NCBI RefSeq assembly: GCF_001654865.1 | Contig: NZ_LXEO01000039.1 | Location: 1-64,000 of the forward strand | Reading direction: 5' to 3' | DNA from: Buttiauxella noackiae ATCC 51607 | GTDB taxonomy: Bacteria; Pseudomonadota; Gammaproteobacteria; Enterobacterales; Enterobacteriaceae | Length of the DNA stretch: 64,000 bases | In this document: positions 41,143 through 50,103 of the stretch, in pieces | Numbering within the stretch: the stretch's first letter is position 1 | Layout of the letters: each line of letters starts with the position of its first letter | Program-made: the position numbers and the translations under genes | The notes under the pieces: generated by a model | The model's input: only the letters and a program-made list of their open reading frames with translations | Database searches by the model: none | Told to the model about the DNA's origin: nothing

Positions 41143-41157
41143 CCAGGAATATTGACG

Positions 41158-42165
41158 ATGGCGACAATAAAGGATGTAGCAAGACTGGCAGGCGTTTCTG
41201 TCGCCACTGTGTCTCGTGTCATTAATGATTCACCAAAAGCCAGCGATGCATCACGTCAGGCAGTCACCTGCGCGATGGAAGAGCTAAATTATCACCCTAA
41301 CGCCAATGCACGTGCGCTGGCGCAACAAACCACTGAAACTATCGGACTCATTGTTGGCGATGTGTCCGACCCTTTCTTTGGCGCAATGGTAAAAGCCGTC
41401 GAGCAAGTTGCTTACCGAACCGGTAATTTTTTATTGATCGGCAATGGCTATCACAACGAACAAAAAGAGCGTCAGGCCATTGAACAACTCATTCGCCATC
41501 GTTGTGCGGCATTAGTGGTTCACGCAAAGATGATTCCTGATAGTGAGTTGATTTCACTAATGAAGCAGATGCCTGGGATGGTAGTGATTAATCGCATCTT
41601 GCCCGGTTTTGAGCAGCGTTGTGTAGCACTTGACGATCGCTATGGCGCGTGGCTCGCGACACGACATCTGATTCAGCAAGGCCATACCAAAATTGGTTAT
41701 CTGTGTTCCAACCACCAGATTTCTGATGCGGATGACCGACTACAGGGTTACTACGATGCGCTTACGGAGCACGGCTTGTCGGTAAATGATCGCTTGGTGA
41801 CTTACGGTGAACCGGATGAGAGTGGCGGTGAACAAGCCATGACCGAATTATTAGGGCGTGGGAAACACTTCAGCGCAGTCGCCTGTTATAACGATTCTAT
41901 GGCCGCAGGTGCGATGGGCGTTCTCAATGACAACGGAATTGACGTACCAAAAGAGATTTCATTGATTGGCTTCGATGATGTGCTCATCTCTCGCTACGTG
42001 CGTCCACGCCTGACGACAGTACGTTATCCAATAATCACGATGGCAGCGCAAGCTGCAGAACTGGCACTGGCACTGGCTGAAAAACGTGAACTACCAGAAA
42101 TCACTCATATGTTTAGCCCAACGCTTGTGCGCCGTCATTCAGTTATTGCGTATTCAGGCGAGTAA
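41158..42165 (+). CDS. galR: Galactose operon repressor GalR
   Basis: LacI-family repressor of galactose transport and use. N-terminal HTH ATIKDVARLAGVSVATVSRVIN (residues 2-23, given here as the family hallmark), hinge, then periplasmic-binding-like sugar domain. I take the ATG at 41158 (AGGA site upstream); a TTG two codons earlier is in frame. It has 335 residues against 343 in E. coli; the tail after VRRHSV is shorter and different. Confidence 0.94.
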   Translation: MATIKDVARLAGVSVATVSRVINDSPKASDASRQAVTCAMEELNYHPNANARALAQQTTETIGLIVGDVSDPFFGAMVKAVEQVAYRTGNFLLIGNGYHNEQKERQAIEQLIRHRCAALVVHAKMIPDSELISLMKQMPGMVVINRILPGFEQRCVALDDRYGAWLATRHLIQQGHTKIGYLCSNHQISDADDRLQGYYDALTEHGLSVNDRLVTYGEPDESGGEQAMTELLGRGKHFSAVACYNDSMAAGAMGVLNDNGIDVPKEISLIGFDDVLISRYVRPRLTTVRYPIITMAAQAAELALALAEKRELPEITHMFSPTLVRRHSVIAYSGE

Positions 42166-42168
42166 TAT

Positions 42169-42615
42169 TCAGAGAGTAAATTGGTACAAATGAACAGGTG
42201 TATTTGGGTAGTCAAGGCCATCACCAATGTACTGCCACCCAAAACGTTCGTAATAACCTTTACAGGCTGAGTAAAGATAAAGCTGCGGGTAACCGAGTCC
42301 ACGGGCATATTCGATAACGTGCTGTTGGAGTTTTTCCCCTAAACCTTGTCCGCGCTGGTTTTCATCGATGTAAAGTGCAGCCAGCCATGGATAAAGATCC
42401 TGGCGGCTAATCAGATCGCAGCGCCATAACCCTACCGTTCCAACTAGCTTCTCACCTTCAACCGCAGCGAAAGTTAAAGGCATCTTCTCTTCTCGCTGGC
42501 GTGTTGCCACAATTGAGGCGAAAAAGTCCCGGCTATCGGAAGTACCAAACGCTTGCCACAGCCAATCGGTAATTTGCTGTTCATGTTGTGGCACTGCGTA
42601 AAGTGGCACAATTTT
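42169..42615 (-). CDS. GNAT-family N-acetyltransferase
   Basis: 149-residue single GNAT domain. Acetyl-CoA loop QRGQGLGEKL near residues 89-98, preceded by the strand LAALYIDENQ, and the C-terminal YYERFGWQYIG typical of the fold. The GTG start at 42616-42618 overlaps the stop of the upstream GntR gene by four bases, so both are coupled. Substrate unknown; no E. coli K-12 counterpart at this place that I recognise. Confidence 0.82.
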   Translation of the reverse strand, partial: KIVPLYAVPQHEQQITDWLWQAFGTSDSRDFFASIVATRQREEKMPLTFAAVEGEKLVGTVGLWRCDLISRQDLYPWLAALYIDENQRGQGLGEKLQQHVIEYARGLGYPQLYLYSACKGYYERFGWQYIGDGLDYPNTPVHLYQFTL

Positions 42616-43388
42616 CACATCAGTTTTCCCTGGAAGATAGGAACGGACTCGAACAGATAGCCGTCAAAATCAGGAGCATCAGAATCAGACTGTTCAAGCA
42701 GGCTGTTTTTTACGTTTTCCAGGTGCTGCCACATTGCCTGCCATGACCCCATAACATCGCGACGGCGTAGCGCTGCCAGAATGGTTTGCAGATCTCCCAG
42801 CCATTTCAAGCGATAGCTGCGCGTATCAATGTGCGCCCGCAGTTGCTGCCACATTGGGCTGCTATCCATATGACGCCAGATGCTTTCCACCGTCGCCAGC
42901 AGCATTTGGTTTTGCGAAGCGCCTGCCAGAACCAGATGAAACATTTTACAGTTATCCTGGCTCAGGTCGTTAATCGCAATCGCACGTTGCTCTTGTTCGA
43001 GAATACGTTTGAGATTGTCGATATCAGCTTTGGTTGCCATTTTGGCAGCGAACGCCGCGATGTTGCTTTCCAGCAACTGGCGGGCCTGGAGCATTTCAAA
43101 TGGGCCAATATCGCTACTGAAAAACGCTTCTTCTTCCGCTTCGTTTTCTGCAGGAACACGGGTGACATACACTCCCGAACCCTGGCGAATATCAACCGTA
43201 CCTTGCAGTTCAAGCATGAGTAGGGCTTCACGGACGATGGTGCGGCTAACACCGTAAGTCTCCGCAATATTTCGTTCCGGCGGCAAACGCGAACCGACTG
43301 GATACAATCCCTGTATTATTTGCGCGCGCAGATCCTCACCAATTTCCTGGTATTGTTTTTTTTCTGGCGAAAGCACTACCTTGTCCAC
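42615..43388 (-). CDS. GntR/FadR-family regulator, UxuR/ExuR-like
   Basis: 257-residue regulator: winged HTH at about 12-78 (GSRLPPERNIAETYGVSRTI) and a C-terminal FCD effector domain (about 95-235) with metal-ligand type residues in FHLVLAGASQNQML. Closest look-alikes are the hexuronate repressors: shared stretches include PFEMLQARQLLESNIAAFAA, MWQHLENVK and the end DGYLFES. It is therefore probably a hexuronate or related sugar-acid regulator, but is neither clearly UxuR nor ExuR. Start appears to be GTG with AGGT upstream. Coupled to the GNAT gene. Confidence 0.8.
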   Translation of the reverse strand: MDKVVLSPEKKQYQEIGEDLRAQIIQGLYPVGSRLPPERNIAETYGVSRTIVREALLMLELQGTVDIRQGSGVYVTRVPAENEAEEEAFFSSDIGPFEMLQARQLLESNIAAFAAKMATKADIDNLKRILEQEQRAIAINDLSQDNCKMFHLVLAGASQNQMLLATVESIWRHMDSSPMWQQLRAHIDTRSYRLKWLGDLQTILAALRRRDVMGSWQAMWQHLENVKNSLLEQSDSDAPDFDGYLFESVPIFQGKLM

Positions 43389-43475
43389 AGCGTTACCTAC
43401 GTTTTTGCAAAAAGCGGCACAGGGTTATGCCGCTGATCAATACTCATTAGCTTATCAAATTAAGCTGCTGAATAA

Positions 43476-44903
43476 TTATTTCCATTCATCGTCAATGGTG
43501 ATTTGTAACGTGCGAGTTTCACCCAACGTCCGATACCAATGGGCTGATTTTTTCGCACGTCGCTCGCGGTTGTTTTGCAGGTTAATCTCAATCAATCCGT
43601 AGCGGTTTTTGAATGCGTTCATTGGCGAAACATTATCGGTGAAAGCCCACAGCATATAGCCCTGACAGTTGGCGCCATCTTCACGGGCGCGCAGCGTCTG
43701 GTACAAATGTTCGCTGATAAACGCAATACGATAATCATCTTCAATCACACCGTCAGCATTGCGAAACTGAGCTTCATTTTCCGTACCCATTCCGCTCTCC
43801 GCGACAAACCACGGAATATTGCGGTACTCGGTTTTAATGCGCATCGCCATGTCATAAACAATGCGCGGGTAGATTTCCCAGCCACGCGACTTATTCATCC
43901 GCCGCCCAGGCAACTCAAACGGTTCATAATAATAAGCTGGATGGAATGGGGTCTCCGGGTTCCAGGCTCTCGACGGTGCTTTTACCCGGTGCGGGTAGTA
44001 CAAATTAATCCCCAATTCATCAACGGTATTTTCGCGGATGATCGCCAGTTCTTGTTCAGTGTAATCCCACTGCACATTGTGTTTTTCCAGCAATTCCATT
44101 AGCTGTTGCGGATATTCACCATGCACCAGAGGGTCCAGGAATACACGGTTGTAGAACAGATCGTAAATTTGCGCCGCTTGCTGATCATGAGCGGCACTGG
44201 ACCGTGCATAGGTCACTTCTGGATTAAGAATGCAGCCAATGGTTCCGCTATAACCTTTCTCGCGGAAATGTTTCACCACTTTCGCTGTGGCGAGGTTTTT
44301 ATGGTGATTCCACTGCATCCATTTATGGGTATTTTGTTCATATGGCCAACGTAGTGCATCAAGATACACGCGGGTTTGCACCACAATCGGCTCGTTAAAA
44401 GTGAACCAGCGATTCACCTTGTGGGCATAACGAGCCAAAACTTTCTCCGCGTATAACAGATACAAATCGACGACCTTCTTCGACGCCCATCCGCCGTAAG
44501 TTTCAAACAATGTGGCAGGCAGCTCGTAGTGTTCGAGGCAGATCATCGGCTCAATGCCACTCCTGCGCATTTCGTCGATCAGATTGTCGTAGTACTGCGC
44601 ATATTCCTCATCAACCACGCCATTTTCATAGTCAATGAAAAAGCGCGACCAATTGATGGAAGTGCGGTAATGCGTCAACCCTGCCTGTTTCATCAACGCC
44701 ACATCTTCGCGATAACGATTAATAAAATCCGTGGCGACCGCCGGGCCGTAGCCCTCATGCCAGACATGCCTGTCGTTTTTATACCAGGCATCCAGCCACG
44801 TATCCTGCCCCTCTTTCTTACCGCTCCAGCCTTCTGTTTGCCAGGCCGATGCCGCTGCACCGAGGATAAAATCTTTTGGGATGGTGATTTTTACGATGCT
44901 CAT
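43476..44903 (-). CDS. 6-phospho-beta-glucosidase, GH1
   Basis: 475-residue GH1 enzyme. Acid/base Glu171 in FTFNEPIV and nucleophile Glu369 in FVAESGMG (ESG where many have ENG). The C-terminal SPMNAFKNRYGLIEIN is typical of phospho-glycosidases, and the gene directly follows a PTS EIIC (gap seven bases), so the substrate is probably a 6-phosphorylated beta-glucoside. The chosen ATG (44901-44903) has GAGGAAGG upstream; the longer frame to 44966 overlaps the EIIC gene. Resembles but is not clearly BglA, AscB or ChbF. Confidence 0.86.
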   Translation of the reverse strand: MSIVKITIPKDFILGAAASAWQTEGWSGKKEGQDTWLDAWYKNDRHVWHEGYGPAVATDFINRYREDVALMKQAGLTHYRTSINWSRFFIDYENGVVDEEYAQYYDNLIDEMRRSGIEPMICLEHYELPATLFETYGGWASKKVVDLYLLYAEKVLARYAHKVNRWFTFNEPIVVQTRVYLDALRWPYEQNTHKWMQWNHHKNLATAKVVKHFREKGYSGTIGCILNPEVTYARSSAAHDQQAAQIYDLFYNRVFLDPLVHGEYPQQLMELLEKHNVQWDYTEQELAIIRENTVDELGINLYYPHRVKAPSRAWNPETPFHPAYYYEPFELPGRRMNKSRGWEIYPRIVYDMAMRIKTEYRNIPWFVAESGMGTENEAQFRNADGVIEDDYRIAFISEHLYQTLRAREDGANCQGYMLWAFTDNVSPMNAFKNRYGLIEINLQNNRERRAKKSAHWYRTLGETRTLQITIDDEWK

Positions 44904-44910
44904 ACCTTCC

Positions 44911-46248
44911 TCACGCGTTATTAGCAATTTGTTGCTGTTCGGCCTGCAATTGAGCCTGTTCGGCACGGCGAGAAGCGATTTTCACAAACGGCAGGTAAAT
45001 CAGCACAGAAACCAAAATACAACCCAATTGCGTAACGACCGCTCCCATAGAACCGGCAGTAGAAAGCCAGGCGTTGATGAGCGGTGGCGTGGTCCATGGC
45101 ACCATCACAACGGCTTTACCCGCAAAACCCATTACCGTGGCGAAATAACCAATACTGCCGGTGACCAGTGGCGTAATGATGAAAGGAATAGCCAGTATGG
45201 GATTAAGCATAATCGGCATACCAAAAATAACTGGCTCGTTAATATTGAAGATCCCAGGGCCAAAAGAGAGTTTGGCTATCTCTTTCATTTCTTTCCTTTT
45301 TGTCGCAATCATCACCGCAATCAGCAGGCCGATGGTTAAGCCAGAACCACCGATACTCATATACACATCCCAGAACGGCATGGTGATGATATTTGGAATC
45401 TCTTTACCTTGTTCAAACGCGCTCATGTTCACGGTAATCGCCCCAAGCAACAGCGGCTCGCGGATAGGCTTAATCATCTGGTTGCCATGAATACCGATAA
45501 CCCAGAAAAGCTGCGCCACAAACATCAACAGCAAAATGCCCGGTAGGCTTTGCACCACTTTTTCCAAAGGTTGCTGCACCACCTGATAGACCGCGTCATA
45601 CAGGTACATGCCCGTCGTTTGGTGAAAAATAAAACCAAAGGTCGCTATAGCGGTAACGGTAATGATCGATGGGATCAATGCGGAGAAAGAAGCAGAGACA
45701 TTCGGCGGAACGGTGTCAGGCATTTTGATCTTCAGCCCTTCCCTTTTTTCCAGCCAGCAGTAAATTTCAACCGATAAAATGGCGATAAACATGCCAAGGA
45801 ACAGGCTGCGGGTATCAGAAAACTGGCGTGCCAGAATGTCTTTCACCATATGCATCTGCCCGTCGACCATCATCTCGATTGTGGTCGGCGTAACACAGAT
45901 AAAACAGATCACCGCCAGCAATCCCGGGAACAGACTTTTAATACCGTTTATCCTGCCCAGTTCGATACCAATCAGGAACACCGCGCCAATGTTCAAAAAG
46001 TTAAGCGTGGCGTAGTTTATCGCCGCGGTAATCGGCTTTAGCTGTGCGAGAAACGACAGCGCGGAAAAACTGGCAAGACCATTTTTGGGATCCAGCACCA
46101 TATTAGAGATCAGTACTGAGAATGCCCCAACGATGATCACTGGCATCAGGGTAATAAAGGAAGCTTTGATCGCCATAATATAGCGGTAGCTATTGAATTT
46201 AGTGGCAAAACTTCCCAGAGAGTCGATTAACTTTTCCTGCAAAGCCAT
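44911..46248 (-). CDS. PTS Lac-family EIIC, cellobiose/beta-glucoside type
   Basis: 445-residue membrane transporter of the ChbC/CelB group (Lac family EIIC), with about ten membrane segments. Signature regions: FWVIGIHGNQMI (about 196-207 of the middle part) and FNINEPVIFGMPIMLNP. It lacks fused IIA or IIB domains and no such genes are nearby, so the EIIB/EIIA partners must be encoded elsewhere (for example chbB/chbA). Ribosome site GAGG before the ATG. First gene of a two-gene operon with the GH1 enzyme, divergent from the LacI-type regulator. Confidence 0.88.
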   Translation of the reverse strand: MALQEKLIDSLGSFATKFNSYRYIMAIKASFITLMPVIIVGAFSVLISNMVLDPKNGLASFSALSFLAQLKPITAAINYATLNFLNIGAVFLIGIELGRINGIKSLFPGLLAVICFICVTPTTIEMMVDGQMHMVKDILARQFSDTRSLFLGMFIAILSVEIYCWLEKREGLKIKMPDTVPPNVSASFSALIPSIITVTAIATFGFIFHQTTGMYLYDAVYQVVQQPLEKVVQSLPGILLLMFVAQLFWVIGIHGNQMIKPIREPLLLGAITVNMSAFEQGKEIPNIITMPFWDVYMSIGGSGLTIGLLIAVMIATKRKEMKEIAKLSFGPGIFNINEPVIFGMPIMLNPILAIPFIITPLVTGSIGYFATVMGFAGKAVVMVPWTTPPLINAWLSTAGSMGAVVTQLGCILVSVLIYLPFVKIASRRAEQAQLQAEQQQIANNA

Positions 46249-46300
46249 AGGGTATACCTCGGTGTTGTCGTTTTTTATTATGTAGTGTGATGTATGACGA

Positions 46301-46430
46301 CCTAGATCCGAAAGACTTCAATATGCAGGTAGGCGGCTATCGAACGAATCCCGATGATCTTACTGAAGTCAGCGATTCGGGTGAGTAAGAGCAGCCAACA
46401 ACCCTGCATCCTGAAGAGCGACGGGTTTAT
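46301..46430. repeat. ERIC element
   Basis: About 130 bases forming a long imperfect palindrome: ACTTCAATATGCAGG...GGCGGC...GAATCCC near the left end, CTTAC, GTGAGTAAGAGCAGCCAAC and CCCTGCATCCTGAAG...GACGGGTTTA on the right. Order and spacing of these blocks follow the enterobacterial repetitive intergenic consensus over its full length. It lies in the promoter region between the PTS operon and the regulator; its right end touches operator O1. Confidence 0.75.
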
Positions 46431-46443
46431 TTGGTATACCAAA
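46430..46443. promoter_or_regulatory. LacI-type operator O1
   Basis: TTTGGTATACCAAA, a perfect palindrome, first of three related sites in the divergent region. Its centre lies 64 bases from that of O2. Confidence 0.7.
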
Positions 46444-46493
46444 AATAGAACCAACTTCTTAACATTTCCGTGATAAATGTCCCACATTGTTAT

Positions 46494-46507
46494 ATTGGGA
46501 TTCCAAT
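46494..46507. promoter_or_regulatory. LacI-type operator O2
   Basis: ATTGGGATTCCAAT, palindromic with a two-base centre difference from O1. Its centre lies 32 bases from that of O3. Confidence 0.55.
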
Positions 46508-46523
46508 ACCAACCAATTCAATT

Positions 46524-46541
46524 AATTTGGTATGCCAAATT
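46524..46541. promoter_or_regulatory. LacI-type operator O3
   Basis: AATTTGGTATGCCAAATT, an 18-base palindrome with one central mismatch, about 150 bases before the regulator start. Shares the TTGGTAT-CCAA pattern with O1. Confidence 0.65.
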
Positions 46542-46689
46542 AATATAAATATTCTGAATCATTCAAAAGCGTGATCTGGCACGACAAATGATATAGCGAA
46601 GCCGCAAGCCCGATGTTTCATAAACACAGCATGTTAAACTAGCGAAATCATGCGACCACGCAGCAAGCGTCTTAATCAGGAATGAATTG

Positions 46690-47706
46690 ATGGTAACAAT
46701 GCTGGATGTCGCGCTACGCGCTGGCGTTTCTAAAGCAACGGTATCACGCGTGCTCAACGGGATTGGGCAAGTCAAAGAGAGCACCCGTGAACAGGTATTT
46801 AACGCCATGGAAGAGCTGGGCTACCGACCTAACTTTTTGGCGCGATCCCTTGCCAATCGCAGCAGTAATAGCGTGGGTCTGGTGGTGTCTACTTTTGATG
46901 GCTTCTACTTTGGACGCCTGTTACAGCAAGCCTCACGTCAGACTGAAGCCTGGGGTAAACAGTTGATTGTCACTGATGGGCACGACACGCCGCAAAAGGA
47001 GCTGGAAGCCGTGCAAATGCTGGTGGACAGACATTGTGACGCTATTGTGCTTTACACCCGGTTTATGAATGAACGCACATTACTTTCGCTCATGAATAGC
47101 ATCAAAGTACCACTGGTCGTAATTAACCGTGATGTAAGTCAGGCTCGCGATCGCTGCGTGTTCTTCGAGCAACAGGATGCTGCATTTAAGGCGACTGAAT
47201 ACCTCGTAGAGCAAGGCCATCGCGACATTGCATGTATTACAGTGCCAATTTCCACTCCAACGGGCCAGGCACGCCTGATGGGTTATCGAAAAGCGCTACA
47301 AAAGCATGGTATTGCCTTTAGTGAAGAGCGGGTCAAATATGGTGATTCAAGCATGGAGCTCGGCCATAAACTGTGCCAGGAATTGCTGGAAAGTCGCGTA
47401 CCATTTACCGCGCTATTTGCCTGCAACGATGATATGGCATTGGGTGCATCGAAAGCTCTGCATCAGTCAGGTGTGCGAATACCACAGGATATTTCGTTGT
47501 TTGGCTTCGATGATGCCCCGAGCGCTCAGTGGCTGGAACCTGCGCTATCGAGTGTCTATTTGCCTATCGATAGCATGATAACCACGGCTATCGATCAAGT
47601 CATAAAACTGGCAAACGGCGAGTCGCTTGAAGCAATCCCACCGTTTGTTGGCAAGCTGGTTTTACGCGAGTCAGTCGGTCCGGGTCCGTATTACGAGCCA
47701 CGTTAG
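46690..47706 (+). CDS. LacI-family regulator, AscG-like
   Basis: 338 residues from the ATG at 46690, which has AGGA at a proper distance; a TTG one codon earlier is in frame. HTH LDVALRAGVSKATVSRVLNG near residues 5-24, then the sugar-binding domain. It resembles AscG, the repressor of the cryptic asc beta-glucoside operon, in the start MxTMLxVAxRAGVSKATVSRVL. By context it should control the divergent EIIC-GH1 operon through the three palindromes in the gap. Confidence 0.87.
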   Translation: MVTMLDVALRAGVSKATVSRVLNGIGQVKESTREQVFNAMEELGYRPNFLARSLANRSSNSVGLVVSTFDGFYFGRLLQQASRQTEAWGKQLIVTDGHDTPQKELEAVQMLVDRHCDAIVLYTRFMNERTLLSLMNSIKVPLVVINRDVSQARDRCVFFEQQDAAFKATEYLVEQGHRDIACITVPISTPTGQARLMGYRKALQKHGIAFSEERVKYGDSSMELGHKLCQELLESRVPFTALFACNDDMALGASKALHQSGVRIPQDISLFGFDDAPSAQWLEPALSSVYLPIDSMITTAIDQVIKLANGESLEAIPPFVGKLVLRESVGPGPYYEPR

Positions 47707-47720
47707 CTCTGACAAAAAGG

Positions 47721-47744
47721 GTGGATGAAGCAGTGCTTATCCAC
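47721..47744. terminator. Hairpin after the LacI-type regulator
   Basis: GTGGAT-gAAGCA-gTGCTT-ATCCAC forms a long stem with one mismatch. It lies 15 bases after the stop codon. T-run is poor (CTCTACAATGG), so it may not be a classical terminator. Confidence 0.45.
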
Positions 47745-47760
47745 TCTACAATGGCTCTTT

Positions 47761-47791
47761 GTAGCTCGGATAAGTGCTGCGTCACCCGACA
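47761..47791. repeat. REP-like sequence between the regulator and lysA
   Basis: GTAGCTCGGATAAGTGCTGC followed by GTCACCCGACAA keeps the arms and order of a REP unit (GCCCGGATAAG...GCCACCCGGCAA) with several changes. It lies between convergent genes, the usual site for such elements. Confidence 0.55.
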
Positions 47792-47802
47792 AAACTATGA
47801 AA

Positions 47803-49065
47803 TTAGAACAACTCTAACGCCAGCAACTCCTGAATAGTCTGGCGGCGGCGAATCAGTCGTGCCTGACCATTATCAAACAGCACTTCCGGTAACAATGGGC
47901 GGCTGTTGTAGTTAGACGACATCGATGCGCCATACGCCCCGGTATCATGCAGCACCAGATAATCCCCCACCTGTACCGGCGGCAGCGCACGAGTTTCTAC
48001 TTTTCCGCCTTCCTGTTGGGTAAATACATCCCCCGATTCACATAATGGCCCGGCGACAACAGTTTCAACCAACGGGAACTGAGTCAGCTCACGCCCATCA
48101 CCCGCCAAAGCAGAAATATGGTGGTAGCTGCCGTACATCGACGGCCGCATGAGATCGTTAAACCCGGCATCAATCAGCACAAAGTGTCGAGAGCCCATGT
48201 TTTTAACCGAACGCACCTGAGCCACCAGTACACCAGACTCCGCCACCAGGAAACGGCCTGGTTCAATTTCGAGCTTCACCGCGTGCCCCAGACGCTGAGC
48301 AATTTTTTCACGTGCAGCATTCCACAATCCGTAATAGTGGTTGGTGTCGATTGTTTCTTCACCTTCATGATACGGAATAGACAAGCCACCACCTGCGGAA
48401 ATCGCCTCCAGATCCTGACCAAAATCAATCACCTGCTGTACCATCGCACCACAAACACGCTCAAGGTGGCCGTAATCAACACCAGAACCAATATGCATAT
48501 GGATGCCGACCAAATGCAGTTTGTAACGCTGAATAACTTCCAGTGCCTGTGGTAAATCTGCGTGCCAGATACCGTGCTTGCTGTTTTCGCCACCGGTATT
48601 GGTTTTCTGGCTGTGGCCATGGCCGAAGCCCGGGTTGACACGTAACCATACGCGATGACCAGGAGAGACTTCACCAAGCTGTTGGAGCATATCTACGGAA
48701 CCGGCATTAACCGGAATCTGTTGCTCGGCGACCAGTTGCAGCGTCGGCTGGTCAATCATATCGGCGGTGAATACGATATCGTCGTGATTTTCCAGCGGCT
48801 TGTAACCTGCCGCCAGCGCACGCTCAATTTCACCCTGTGAAACAGAATCAACCTTCACGCCCTGCTCGCGCATCAGACGCAAAATATGAATATTGGAGCA
48901 CGCTTTTTGCGCGAAGCGGATCACATCAAACTGACGCAATTGAGCAATCTGCTGGCGAATAATTTGCGCATCGTAAACCCAGACCGGGCAGCCAAATTCA
49001 GCTGGCAATGCCAGCAGGTTTTGCGCATTTAAAGCAGTGTCAGTGTTATTGAGTGGGCGTGGCAT
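47803..49065 (-). CDS. lysA: Diaminopimelate decarboxylase LysA
   Basis: Last step of lysine synthesis. 420 residues from the ATG at 49063-49065 (GGAG upstream), as in E. coli; the longer frame is rejected. PLP-binding Lys54 in RFAQKACSNIHILR, glycine-rich phosphate loop SAGGGLSIP and the active-site Cys in GPLCESGDVF. Divergent from its activator lysR over 113 bases. Confidence 0.97.
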   Translation of the reverse strand: MPRPLNNTDTALNAQNLLALPAEFGCPVWVYDAQIIRQQIAQLRQFDVIRFAQKACSNIHILRLMREQGVKVDSVSQGEIERALAAGYKPLENHDDIVFTADMIDQPTLQLVAEQQIPVNAGSVDMLQQLGEVSPGHRVWLRVNPGFGHGHSQKTNTGGENSKHGIWHADLPQALEVIQRYKLHLVGIHMHIGSGVDYGHLERVCGAMVQQVIDFGQDLEAISAGGGLSIPYHEGEETIDTNHYYGLWNAAREKIAQRLGHAVKLEIEPGRFLVAESGVLVAQVRSVKNMGSRHFVLIDAGFNDLMRPSMYGSYHHISALAGDGRELTQFPLVETVVAGPLCESGDVFTQQEGGKVETRALPPVQVGDYLVLHDTGAYGASMSSNYNSRPLLPEVLFDNGQARLIRRRQTIQELLALELF

Positions 49066-49178
49066 GGTTGGCTCCGGCAACAATTTGTTTTTTTGTATTA
49101 CGCCACAGAGTGAAGTGAAGAAAAAATATCGCTTTAGCCAGAGTCTATGCAAAACTGATATAGATAAAGGAGACCATC

Positions 49179-50102
49179 ATGCCCTCAATAACCCTGCGCC
49201 ATATCGAAATTTTCCACGCGGTAATGACTGCCGGTAACCTCACCGAAGCCGCAGGGTTACTGCATACTTCACAGCCTACAGTGAGCCGCGAACTGGCAAG
49301 ACTTGAGAAGTTGATTGGCCTGCAATTGTTCGAACGTAGCCGCGGGCGCTTACATCCTACAGTGCAGGGTTTAAGGCTATTTGAAGAGGTACAGCGCTCC
49401 TGGTACGGACTGGACAGAATACTGAGTGCTGCTGAAAGCCTGCGCGAATTCCGCCAGGGTGAGCTCTCTATAGCCTGCCTACCCGTGTTTTCACAATCAT
49501 TCTTACCGATGCTGATTCAACCATTTCTGGCTCGCTACCCGGAATTGAGTCTGAATATTGTGCCGCAGGAATCACCGCTGTTGGAGGAATGGCTATCAGC
49601 TCAGCGTCATGATTTAGGGTTAACCGAAAACACCACAACACCTGCCGGAACGGAACGCCAAACTTTACTCACGCTCAATGAAGTGTGCGTGTTACCCGCC
49701 GGGCATCGCCTAGCCGGTAAAAAAGTGCTCACGCCGCAAGATTTCGCCGGGGAAAACTACATTAGCCTTTCACGCACCGACAGTTATCGTCAGCTTCTGG
49801 ACTCGCTGTTTCAGGAACACGATGTAAAGCGTCGTATGGTGATGGAAACACACAGTGCAGCCTCGGTTTGCGCGATGGTACGGGCTGGGGTGGGTGTATC
49901 AGTGGTCAATCCGTTGACCGCTCTGGATTATGCTTCAAGTGGCGTGGTTGCTCGTCGCTTCAGCGTGGCGGTGCCGTTTACGGTGAGCCTGATTCGCCCA
50001 CTGCACCGTCCTGCATCTGCGCTAGTGAGCGCTTTCAGCGAGCATCTGCAAAACAGCATGCAGATTTACATCGAGCCGCTAAATCAACTGCTCGATGCCT
50101 GA
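49179..50102 (+). CDS. lysR: LysR, activator of lysA
   Basis: Founding LysR-type regulator; activates lysA when diaminopimelate is present. 307 residues (E. coli 311). HTH in about 17-40 (GNLTEAAGLLHTSQPTVSRE). The intergenic gap carries the promoters. It ends one base before the convergent MFS gene. Confidence 0.96.
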   Translation: MPSITLRHIEIFHAVMTAGNLTEAAGLLHTSQPTVSRELARLEKLIGLQLFERSRGRLHPTVQGLRLFEEVQRSWYGLDRILSAAESLREFRQGELSIACLPVFSQSFLPMLIQPFLARYPELSLNIVPQESPLLEEWLSAQRHDLGLTENTTTPAGTERQTLLTLNEVCVLPAGHRLAGKKVLTPQDFAGENYISLSRTDSYRQLLDSLFQEHDVKRRMVMETHSAASVCAMVRAGVGVSVVNPLTALDYASSGVVARRFSVAVPFTVSLIRPLHRPASALVSAFSEHLQNSMQIYIEPLNQLLDA

Positions 50103-50103
50103 A

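Noticed and set aside
42169..47706. Accessory block as a genomic island or prophage remnant
   Set aside because: No integrase, tRNA border, direct repeats or clear base-composition shift visible; it looks like normal metabolic gene content.
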